The translations under genes were made by a program, and so were the position numbers. A stretch of 64,000 bases of DNA from Cellulophaga baltica (lineage in GTDB: Bacteria > Bacteroidota > Bacteroidia > Flavobacteriales > Flavobacteriaceae): contig NZ_JAHKQN010000018.1 of assembly GCF_018861125.1 (NCBI RefSeq), positions 62,001-126,000 on the forward strand, in the 5' to 3' direction. How positions within the stretch are numbered: the first letter of the stretch is position 1; every line of letters starts with the position of its first letter. The notes beneath the pieces are model-generated. The model saw nothing but the letters and a program-made list of their open reading frames with translations. It was not told the DNA's origin and did no database searches. Positions 55,353 to 62,863 of the stretch are shown here, piece by piece.

Positions 55353-56335
55353 TATCCTCCTATTGAAGTCATTGAGTTTGAAAAAACTCCTATATATTTT
55401 TCCTGCGCTTCAAAACCAGTTTTGGCCCTACTACCCACTGCTTTTAAAATATTTTCTTTTACTTTTTCTTCTGAATTATCGCTTCGCATTGCGGTAATTA
55501 AATTACTACTTGCTTTTGCATACAAACAAGTAATTACATCACCAGTTGCCGATATTCTCAATCGGTTACAAGAACCACAAAATGTTCTAGTGAAGGAAGG
55601 TATTACTCCAAAAGACCCCACAAAACCAGGGATCTTGTAATTTACAGAAGTTGATGTTTTTGGTGATTTAAGCTGATAATAATCAGGATATTTATCAGCT
55701 ATATGTTCTAAAATCCTTTTATAATCCCAAGTAATTGCTTCAAAAGATTTTGTTCCGCCATTAAATGGCATTTCTTCTAAATATCGAACACAAACATTGT
55801 GATGCTTTGCTAAATCTAGCATCGGGATAATATCATCTGTATTTTGCCCATCAAGTGCTATAAAGTTAATACGCACATTAAAACCTTCTGTAATTAGTTT
55901 AATGATATTTTCATACACTGTATCGTATTGATCACGCCTTGTTATTCTTTTAAAAGTCTCCTTAGTAATAGCATCCATACTAATATTAAGGTTTTTAATT
56001 CCCAACGATTTTAGCTCATCTATATAAGGACCAATTACTGTTGCATTTGTGGTGATTGAAATATCATCTAAACCATCCATTTTAGATAAATTACGGAGTA
56101 GCACCATCAAATCTTTACGAACAAAAGGCTCTCCTCCTGTAATTCGAATTTTATTTACGCCTTGATCTACTAAAATCTGACTTAATTTTGTTAACTCATC
56201 AATCGTAAACAGCTTATTATTTTCAGCAAAATTTATTCCTTCAGATGGCATACAGTAATTACAACGCAAATTGCAACGGTCCGTTACTGCCAAACGCAGG
56301 TAATTAATAGTTCTATTATGATTGTCTACTAACAT
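55352..56335 (-). CDS. moaA: GTP 3',8-cyclase, radical SAM
   Basis: MoaA starts cofactor synthesis by rearranging GTP with a radical-SAM cluster. The 327-residue protein has the N-terminal cluster motif DRCNLRCNYCMPSEG, ITGGEPFVRKDL, and the second cluster CGSCNRLRISATGDVITC. It ends in the conserved Gly-Gly (TSIGG). It shares one base with moaC and starts 3 bases after the moaE stop. Confidence 0.95.
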   Translation of the reverse strand: MLVDNHNRTINYLRLAVTDRCNLRCNYCMPSEGINFAENNKLFTIDELTKLSQILVDQGVNKIRITGGEPFVRKDLMVLLRNLSKMDGLDDISITTNATVIGPYIDELKSLGIKNLNISMDAITKETFKRITRRDQYDTVYENIIKLITEGFNVRINFIALDGQNTDDIIPMLDLAKHHNVCVRYLEEMPFNGGTKSFEAITWDYKRILEHIADKYPDYYQLKSPKTSTSVNYKIPGFVGSFGVIPSFTRTFCGSCNRLRISATGDVITCLYAKASSNLITAMRSDNSEEKVKENILKAVGSRAKTGFEAQEKYIGVFSNSMTSIGG

Positions 56336-56338
56336 AAT

Positions 56339-56752
56339 TTATGGATGTGCTGAAACCCAAACAGATTTATTACTAAAGAATTCTTTTTTCCAAATAGGAA
56401 CACGCTCTTTTAACGTATCTATTAAATATCTACATGCTTCAAAACAAGCATCACGATGCGCAGAAGAAGCTCCAACAATTACCACAGGATCTTCAACTTG
56501 CTTCACACCTACTGCATGACGAATAACAACTTTATTTAATTGCCATTTTTCAATTGCTTCATCAGCAATTTTAGTCATTTCCTTTAATGCCATTGCTTTA
56601 TAGGTTTCAAACTCTAAAGAAACAACACTTGCATTATTTGTAAAATCGCGTACAGCACCTACAAAAACACATATACCACCACTACTTGGGTGAGACAAGT
56701 CTTTATAAACTTCTGCCGTATCAATATCATCTACAATCTCTATATACTTCAT
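56339..56752 (-). CDS. moaE: Molybdopterin synthase catalytic subunit
   Basis: MoaE, with MoaD, builds the dithiolene of molybdopterin. From the ATG at 56752 it has 137 residues (KYIEIVDDIDTAEVYKDL...). Conserved parts are GGICVFVGAVRDFT, VIRHAVGVKQVEDPVVIVG and RDACFEACRYLIDTLKERV with PIWKKEFF. An ATG at 56767 would overlap moaD by 11 bases; the chosen one leaves a 4-base gap. It lies between moaD and moaA. Confidence 0.93.
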   Translation of the reverse strand: MKYIEIVDDIDTAEVYKDLSHPSSGGICVFVGAVRDFTNNASVVSLEFETYKAMALKEMTKIADEAIEKWQLNKVVIRHAVGVKQVEDPVVIVGASSAHRDACFEACRYLIDTLKERVPIWKKEFFSNKSVWVSAHP

Positions 56753-56756
56753 AAAA

Positions 56757-56999
56757 TTACCCACCACTTACTGGGGGAATTATTGCTATTTCATCATTTG
56801 ATTTCAAAAAAACATTTTCATCTGCATACTCACTATTAACAGCTATTGCCAACGAAGACAATTTGTTAAACTCTGGAAACAAAACAACCAAAACATCCTT
56901 TAACTCTTTTACAGTTGAAGGGTGTTTTGGTTGCGCAGGAACTTCATACTCTGAAGCTCCTATAATGTCTTTTGCTATACCGAATAATAAAACTTTCAT
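56757..56999 (-). CDS. moaD: Molybdopterin synthase sulfur-carrier subunit
   Basis: MoaD is the ubiquitin-like sulfur carrier of molybdopterin synthase. The 80-residue protein has the beta-grasp pattern and ends IIPPVSGG; the terminal Gly-Gly is the site of adenylation by MoeB and thiocarboxylation. It is the first gene of the eight-gene run moaD-moaE-moaA-moaC-mobA-moeB-TSUP-moeA. No TAnnTTTG element was clear upstream. Confidence 0.9.
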   Translation of the reverse strand: MKVLLFGIAKDIIGASEYEVPAQPKHPSTVKELKDVLVVLFPEFNKLSSLAIAVNSEYADENVFLKSNDEIAIIPPVSGG

Positions 57000-57066
57000 T
57001 TCAAAAATTTTGAAGGAGAAAGTTACGCATATTCAATGGCAATAAAAATCTAAACTTGTTATATTT

Positions 57067-57891
57067 CTATTGCTTTTTACCTGTAACAACTTTTGCTGCT
57101 TCTGGTTTTGCATAAAAACTAGCTGGTTTTGCTTCCGTAGTTAATTTTACATTTTCAAAATTTACAGTACGTTGTGCTTCTCCTATAACTAATCCTTCAG
57201 CCTTATGCCAAGTTAATGTTTTTGGTAATACAAGTCCTGATAATTCTTGTGTATCACTATAGTTGATCCAGCTAATCTTATCTGATTTTTCTCCTGATCT
57301 ATAAGTAACAGTATACCCTAACCATTCCATTTTATATGTTTCTGGGTTGTAATGAATAAAATACTCATCTTTATATGACGAACCTACACCTTCATTAAAA
57401 CTCATTTTTACACCTGGGTATGACTTACCTTCAAAAGTTACGCTTTCAGTTTCACCATAAATAATACCATTATCAGCTAAAACAAATGGCATTGCATAAA
57501 AATAAAAATATAAGTTATTGTAAAATACGGCATCGCCTTTAAATGTATTTTCAGTATCTAAAACCCAAACATTTTTACCATTAAAACCTCTTTCTATTGA
57601 ACCACTTAGTACTTTTTCTTTTCTTGTAGGTATGTCAATAGTATAATTCTCTACACCACTTTTACCTGGCTTATCAAAAGACAATGTTTTTTGTGCTTTC
57701 CAATTTTGCAAACCTCCGTGTGCTTCAAACACTTTCACTAGAGCTTCAGGATAAGCTTTCTCCGCCATTATTGGTTTTACTTCTTCTATTTTCTCTTCTG
57801 CTTTCTCTTCTGTCTTTTTGTTTTCTTTACAAGACGATAAAAAAATTAGGGCTAATACTAAGGGAATTAATTTCATTTTAGTTGTTTTCAA
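57067..57891 (-). CDS. Lipoprotein of the DUF6503 type
   Basis: The 274-residue protein has a lipoprotein signal (LVLALIFLSSCKE) and a short Lys/Glu-rich linker. The domain starts AYPEALVKVFEAHGGLQNWK, followed by TIDIPTRKEKVL, GFNGKNVWVLD and a beta-rich region (YKMEWLGYTVTYRSG). It resembles DUF6503-type lipoproteins of flavobacteria, whose function is unknown; the fold may bind a hydrophobic ligand. Its promoter region is shared with the divergent rRNA methyltransferase gene. Confidence 0.72.
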   Translation of the reverse strand: MKTTKMKLIPLVLALIFLSSCKENKKTEEKAEEKIEEVKPIMAEKAYPEALVKVFEAHGGLQNWKAQKTLSFDKPGKSGVENYTIDIPTRKEKVLSGSIERGFNGKNVWVLDTENTFKGDAVFYNNLYFYFYAMPFVLADNGIIYGETESVTFEGKSYPGVKMSFNEGVGSSYKDEYFIHYNPETYKMEWLGYTVTYRSGEKSDKISWINYSDTQELSGLVLPKTLTWHKAEGLVIGEAQRTVNFENVKLTTEAKPASFYAKPEAAKVVTGKKQ

Positions 57892-57935
57892 ATTTGTTAA
57901 TTATTTGTCAGTCTCTAAATATCACAATACTTTAC

Positions 57936-57943
57936 AAAATTAA
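57936..57943 (-). promoter_or_regulatory. Possible -7 element of the DUF6503-type gene
   Basis: On the minus strand this reads TAATTTTG, 44 bases before the ATG at 57891. Confidence 0.35.
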
Positions 57944-57986
57944 TCTTAACTAAATGCTAAATTTAGTATTCATACACTTTAAAATT

Positions 57987-58017
57987 AAATAAGACATATT
58001 ATATGTTTGTCTTATTT
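57987..58017. promoter_or_regulatory. 10-base inverted repeat over the methyltransferase promoter, candidate operator
   Basis: AAATAAGACA (57987-57996) and TGTCTTATTT (58008-58017) are exact inverted arms around an 11-base spacer. The right arm overlaps the -7 element at 58013-58020. A protein bound here would block transcription of the gene at 58026. Confidence 0.5.
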
Positions 58018-58020
58018 TTG
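58013..58020 (+). promoter_or_regulatory. -7 element of the RNA methyltransferase gene
   Basis: TATTTTTG ends 5 bases before the ATG at 58026, again suggesting a nearly leaderless mRNA. Confidence 0.5.
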
Positions 58021-58025
58021 CAGTA

Positions 58026-58835
58026 ATGAATAACATAAAGCAAATATCAAGTTTACAAAACGCTTTGATTAAAAGGGTTTTAGTACTAAAAGATAAATCT
58101 AGAGAGCGAAAAAAAACACAACAATTTGTAGTTGAAGGAATTCGTGAATTTAGTTTAGCGCTAAAAGGTGCTTATGAAATTCAGACTTTATTTTTTTATG
58201 AAGATTTAATCTCCACAGAAAAAATTGAAAAAATTACACAGAATTTAAATTCCCAACCTGAACTAATTCAGGTTTCAAAAGAGGTCTATCAAAAAATTGC
58301 CTACCGCGAAACCACCGAGGGCATTTTAGCGATTGCAAAAAGTAAAACTCATAGTTTAGATGTTTTAAATTTTGAAAACAAAACACCATTAATTCTTATT
58401 GCAGAAGCACCCGAAAAACCAGGGAATATTGGAGCCTTACTGAGAACTGCTGATGCCTCTAATTTAGACGCTGTTATTATCGCAAATCCAAAAAGTGATT
58501 TATACAACCCAAACATAATTAGATCAAGTGTTGGTTGTGTTTTTACAAATACTATCGCTACAGGAACCACAGAAGAGATTATTTCGTTTTTAAAAGCAAA
58601 AAATATTAATATTTACTGCGCCGCTTTAACAGCATCAAAACCTTATACCAAAATTGATTATAATACTAGCTCAGCTATTGTTGTAGGCACTGAAGCCACT
58701 GGCCTATCCGATGAGTGGCTAGCAAGCTCAATACAAAATATTATCATACCAATGGAAGGCGAAATAGACTCAATGAACGTTTCGGTCTCTGCCGCAATCA
58801 TCATTTTTGAGGCTAAAAGGCAACGAAATTCTTAA
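58026..58835 (+). CDS. SpoU/TrmH-family RNA 2'-O-methyltransferase
   Basis: The 269-residue protein has an N-terminal substrate-binding domain (QFVVEGIREFSLALKG) and a SPOUT knot domain with AEAPEKPGNIGALLRTADAS, VVGTEATGLSDEW and the C-terminal IPMEGEIDSMNVSVSAAII. These are the three SpoU motifs. It probably methylates a ribose in rRNA (RlmB or TsnR-like) or tRNA; the target is not readable. A perfect inverted repeat overlaps its promoter. Confidence 0.88.
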   Translation: MNNIKQISSLQNALIKRVLVLKDKSRERKKTQQFVVEGIREFSLALKGAYEIQTLFFYEDLISTEKIEKITQNLNSQPELIQVSKEVYQKIAYRETTEGILAIAKSKTHSLDVLNFENKTPLILIAEAPEKPGNIGALLRTADASNLDAVIIANPKSDLYNPNIIRSSVGCVFTNTIATGTTEEIISFLKAKNINIYCAALTASKPYTKIDYNTSSAIVVGTEATGLSDEWLASSIQNIIIPMEGEIDSMNVSVSAAIIIFEAKRQRNS

Positions 58836-58869
58836 CTTTACGTTATAGCATAGTAAGACTAACAAACCT

Positions 58870-60102
58870 ATGAGCAACCAACCACTCTTTTACATCATCA
58901 TTGGAATCTTATCTATACAGTTTTTTACAGAAACTATACTGGATTACCTTAATGCAAAAAACTATCACAAGCCAGTACCTGAAGAGTTAAATGATGTTTT
59001 TGACACAGAAGAGTATTTAAAATCTCAAGATTATAAAAAAACAAATTATAGATTTGCTTTAACAACTTCTACATTTTCATTTACACTTACTTTATTATTC
59101 TTAATATTTGGTGGTTTTGGATGGGTTGACCAAATTGCGAGAAGTTATACCGACAATAATATTGTAATTGCACTTATTTTTTTTGGAATTATTATGATTG
59201 GAAGCGATATTATTACCACTCCATTTTCTTACTATTCAACTTTTGTTATTGAAGAAAAGTTTGGTTTCAATAAATCAACCACAAAATTATTCTTCATGGA
59301 TAAATTGAAAGGTTGGTTAATGACCACAATTCTTGGTGGTATTATTCTAACACTTATTATTTGGTTTTTCAATTGGGCCAATAGTAATTTCTGGATTTAT
59401 ACTTGGGCAGTGATTGCTGTAGTTTCCTTATTAATAAACTTATTTTACAGTAAACTAATCGTTCCTTTATTTAACAAACAAACTCCATTGAGCGACGGAA
59501 CTCTTAAAAATAAAATTGAGAGCTATGCGCAAAAAGTAGGTTTTGAACTTAAAAATATATTTGTAATTGACGGTTCTAAACGCTCAACAAAAGCAAATGC
59601 ATACTTTTCTGGTTTCGGAAAAGAAAAGCGCGTAACTCTTTATGATACACTCATTAATGATTTAGAAGAAGATGAAATTGTGGCTGTTTTGGCGCATGAA
59701 GTTGGCCATTACAAAAGAAAACACATCATTTTTAATTTAATTAGCAGTATTTTATTAACAGGTTTTACGCTTTTTATACTTTCTCTTTTTATTAACACAC
59801 CTGAAGTATCTCTAGCAATTGGCGTATCAAAACCAAGTTTTCATGCCGCATTAATTAGTTTTGGAATACTATACAGTCCTATTTCAGAGTTTACTGGCTT
59901 AATAATGAATTATATATCAAGAAAATTTGAATATCAAGCAGATGATTATGCTAAAAACACATTTGCAGCAATGCCCCTTATAACTTCTCTTAAAAAATTG
60001 TCTAAAAACAGTTTAAGCAACTTAACCCCACATCCTGCATATGTTTTTATGCACTATTCTCATCCTCCTTTAATTGCTCGCATAAAAAATTTAAAGGCAT
60101 AG
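58870..60102 (+). CDS. M48-family metallopeptidase (Ste24/CAAX protease-like)
   Basis: The 410-residue protein has an N-terminal membrane domain of five or so helices (M48_N type), then the zinc motif VLAHEVGHYKRKH and the third ligand Glu in FEYQADDYA. Two more helices lie between them. This is the Ste24/CAAX prenyl protease layout; bacterial members act in membrane-protein quality control. It follows the methyltransferase after 34 bases and precedes relA/spoT. Confidence 0.9.
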   Translation: MSNQPLFYIIIGILSIQFFTETILDYLNAKNYHKPVPEELNDVFDTEEYLKSQDYKKTNYRFALTTSTFSFTLTLLFLIFGGFGWVDQIARSYTDNNIVIALIFFGIIMIGSDIITTPFSYYSTFVIEEKFGFNKSTTKLFFMDKLKGWLMTTILGGIILTLIIWFFNWANSNFWIYTWAVIAVVSLLINLFYSKLIVPLFNKQTPLSDGTLKNKIESYAQKVGFELKNIFVIDGSKRSTKANAYFSGFGKEKRVTLYDTLINDLEEDEIVAVLAHEVGHYKRKHIIFNLISSILLTGFTLFILSLFINTPEVSLAIGVSKPSFHAALISFGILYSPISEFTGLIMNYISRKFEYQADDYAKNTFAAMPLITSLKKLSKNSLSNLTPHPAYVFMHYSHPPLIARIKNLKA

Positions 60103-60143
60103 TATTTGTAGGATAGTTGCTAGTATTATATTATTTTTAATAG

Positions 60144-62351
60144 ATGATGACTGAAGAAGCTATAGAAAAAGAGAATAAAGAGATAGCAAAGCAATACAAA
60201 GAATTACTTCGTATCAGCTATCAAACGCTTACCGATGAAGACAAAAAATTAATACGCTCTGCCTTTGATATTGCTGTTGATGCGCATAAAGAACAACGCA
60301 GAAAATCTGGCGAAGCTTATATTTTTCACCCAATAGCTGTAGCAAAAATTGTAGCTTCAGAAATCGGACTTGATGCTGTATCTATTGCTTCTGCTTTATT
60401 ACATGATGTTGTTGAAGATACCGAATACACCCTTGATGATATTGAGCGTATGTTTGGCGAAACTGTCGCCAGAATTGTTGACGGACTGACAAAAATTGCT
60501 CACCTGAAAAAAGATATGAACATATCACAACAGGCAGAGAATTTTAGAAAGATGCTTTTAACGCTTAATGATGACATACGAGTTATCATTATAAAAATAG
60601 CAGATCGTTACCATAATATGCTTACGATGGATTCAATGCCTGAATACAAACAGGTAAAAATAGCATCTGAAACGTTATATATTTATGCGCCACTTGCACA
60701 TAGAATTGGACTGTACAATATAAAAACAGAATTAGAAGATTTAAGTTTAAAATATACTGAGCCTGAAGTTTATAAAGATATTCTTAGTAAAATAGAAGAA
60801 ACTAAAGAGGAACAAGTTCAGTATATTGAAGATTTCTCTGATGTTATAAAAGAATCTTTAGATAAAGAAGGCCTGCACTATACTGTAAAAGGCCGAATGA
60901 AATCCATTTTTTCTATTCGTAAAAAAATGGTTGCGCAAAATGTTACGTTTGATGAAATCTACGACAAGTTTGCAATTAGAATTATTTACAAGTCCGATAA
61001 AAAAAATGAAAAATTCTTAGCTTGGAAAATATATTCTATAGTTACGGATCACTTCACCCCTAACCCTGTACGTTTACGTGATTGGATTTCTTCTCCGAAA
61101 TCAACTGGTTACGAAGCTTTGCACATTACTGTAATGGGGCCAATGGGAAAATGGGTTGAGGTACAAATACGTAGTGAGCGCATGCACGAGATTGCAGAAA
61201 AAGGCTATGCTGCTCATTACAAATACAAGCACGGAAGTGATAAAGAGATTGGTATTGAAGAATGGCTAAATAAATTACAAGAGGCCTTAGAAAATGCCAA
61301 TACAAATGCTGTAGATTTTGTTGAAGAATTTAAGCTAAACTTATATTCTAAAGAGATATTTGTATTTACCCCAAAAGGAGAATTAAAATCGTTACCAAAA
61401 AATGCTACACCGTTAGATTTTGCGTTTAACATTCATACAGAAGTTGGTATGCACACTCGTGGCGCTAAAGTAAATGGTAAACTTGTACCTTTAAACACTA
61501 CATTACATAGTGGTGATCAGGTGGAGATAATGACCTCGGAGAGCGCTAGGCCTAACCAGCATTGGTTAGACTACGCAACTACAGCAAGAGCAAGAGCTAA
61601 AATAAAATCTACATTAAGGGAAGAGAAAAAAGGTGTTGCCTTAGAAGGAAAAGAGATTTTACGTAGAAAATTAAGGTCTCAAAAAATTAATTTTAGTGAA
61701 GATACCATCAATAAAATGGTCATGTATTTTAAACTAAAAACTAGTTTAGATTTATTTTACCGCGTAGGTATTGGTGCTATTGATAATCAAAAAATAAAAG
61801 AGTACGCAGCCAATGATAGTAACACTATCATGAATTTCTTCAAAAATAAAATTAGAAGAACGCAAACTCCCGAAGATATTGACAAAGAAGAAATCACTTC
61901 TAAGTACGATTTATTAGTTTTTGGTAAGGAAGAAGAAAAATTACCCTATAAATTATCACCATGTTGTAACCCCATTCCGGGTGATGATGTTTTCGGTTTT
62001 GTGAGTATTAATGAAGGTATAAAAGTACACACAAAGAACTGCCCTAATGCAATTTCACTACAATCCAACTACGCATACCGTATAATAAGTGCAAAATGGA
62101 TTGATTCAAGCCAGCAAGAATTTACTTCTGAAATTAGACTTACAGGCATTGATAACTTAGGGTTAATTAGTAGTATTACTGATGTTATTTCAGGAAATAT
62201 GCATGTTAACATGCGTAACATTAATTTTAGTACTGATGGCGGTACATTTAAAGGAATTATAACAGTTGTTGTAAAAAACAATGATATACTTAAAAAAGTT
62301 ATAAACAATTTAAAGAAGATTAACGGTATTGACAAAGTGACTAGAATTTAA
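60144..62351 (+). CDS. Bifunctional (p)ppGpp synthetase/hydrolase, RelA/SpoT family
   Basis: This enzyme makes and degrades (p)ppGpp in the stringent response. The 735-residue protein has an HD hydrolase domain (FHPIAVAKIV, ALLHDVVEDTEY), a synthetase domain with RLRDWISSPKSTGYEALHIT and WVEVQIRSERMHEIAEKG, a TGS domain (~390-450), a zinc-finger/CC region (LSPCCNPIPGDDVFGF), and a C-terminal ACT domain. The HD motif is intact, so it is the bifunctional Rsh type. It is followed 45 bases later by a Fur-family gene. Confidence 0.94.
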   Translation: MMTEEAIEKENKEIAKQYKELLRISYQTLTDEDKKLIRSAFDIAVDAHKEQRRKSGEAYIFHPIAVAKIVASEIGLDAVSIASALLHDVVEDTEYTLDDIERMFGETVARIVDGLTKIAHLKKDMNISQQAENFRKMLLTLNDDIRVIIIKIADRYHNMLTMDSMPEYKQVKIASETLYIYAPLAHRIGLYNIKTELEDLSLKYTEPEVYKDILSKIEETKEEQVQYIEDFSDVIKESLDKEGLHYTVKGRMKSIFSIRKKMVAQNVTFDEIYDKFAIRIIYKSDKKNEKFLAWKIYSIVTDHFTPNPVRLRDWISSPKSTGYEALHITVMGPMGKWVEVQIRSERMHEIAEKGYAAHYKYKHGSDKEIGIEEWLNKLQEALENANTNAVDFVEEFKLNLYSKEIFVFTPKGELKSLPKNATPLDFAFNIHTEVGMHTRGAKVNGKLVPLNTTLHSGDQVEIMTSESARPNQHWLDYATTARARAKIKSTLREEKKGVALEGKEILRRKLRSQKINFSEDTINKMVMYFKLKTSLDLFYRVGIGAIDNQKIKEYAANDSNTIMNFFKNKIRRTQTPEDIDKEEITSKYDLLVFGKEEEKLPYKLSPCCNPIPGDDVFGFVSINEGIKVHTKNCPNAISLQSNYAYRIISAKWIDSSQQEFTSEIRLTGIDNLGLISSITDVISGNMHVNMRNINFSTDGGTFKGIITVVVKNNDILKKVINNLKKINGIDKVTRI

Positions 62352-62361
62352 ATTTTAGATG

Positions 62362-62369
62362 TACCTTTG
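62362..62369 (+). promoter_or_regulatory. -7 element of the Fur-family gene
   Basis: TACCTTTG matches TAnnTTTG and lies 27 bases before the ATG at 62397, so the regulator can be transcribed apart from relA/spoT. Confidence 0.5.
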
Positions 62370-62396
62370 TAATTAAGTAAAGATGCATAAGTTCTT

Positions 62397-62852
62397 ATGA
62401 GCGAAAACAAGAACCAAGACATCGTAAAAAATGTCTTTACCAATTTTTTAGAAGAAAACGGGCACAGAAAAACTCCCGAAAGGTACGCTATACTCCAAGA
62501 AATTTACGATAGTGAAGAGCATTTTGATATAGAAAGTCTTTATATCAACATGAAAAATAAAAATTATCGTGTAAGTCGTGCTACATTGTATAACACTATT
62601 GAACTACTTTTAGATTGCAAGTTGGTACGTAAGCACCAATTTGGCAAAAACCAAGCTCAGTATGAAAAATCATATTTTGATAGGCAACATGATCATGTTG
62701 TACTAACAGATACTGGTGAGGTTATTGAGTTTTGCGATCCTCGAATACAGTCAATAAAAAAAACAATAGAAGAGGTTTTTGATATAAAAATCAACACACA
62801 CTCACTATACTTCTACGGAACAAGAAATAAAGAAGAAAATACAAATAATTAA
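62397..62852 (+). CDS. Fur-family transcriptional regulator
   Basis: The 151-residue protein has the winged-helix region ([25 protein letters not shown], given in parts: [14 protein letters not shown] and [14 protein letters not shown]) and [19 protein letters not shown]. Metal-site residues appear in [19 protein letters not shown] and the later His of [10 protein letters not shown]. The CxxC pair that normally binds structural zinc reads TDTG, so that site is absent. It could respond to iron, peroxide or zinc; which one cannot be told. purA follows 11 bases later, probably on the same transcript. Confidence 0.88.
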   Translation: MSENKNQDIVKNVFTNFLEENGHRKTPERYAILQEIYDSEEHFDIESLYINMKNKNYRVSRATLYNTIELLLDCKLVRKHQFGKNQAQYEKSYFDRQHDHVVLTDTGEVIEFCDPRIQSIKKTIEEVFDIKINTHSLYFYGTRNKEENTNN

Positions 62853-62863
62853 CGAATACAATA

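Noticed and set aside
51282-56999. Moco operon as a horizontally acquired island
   Set aside because: Base composition and gene packing look like the neighbours, and there is no integrase, tRNA or repeat at its ends.
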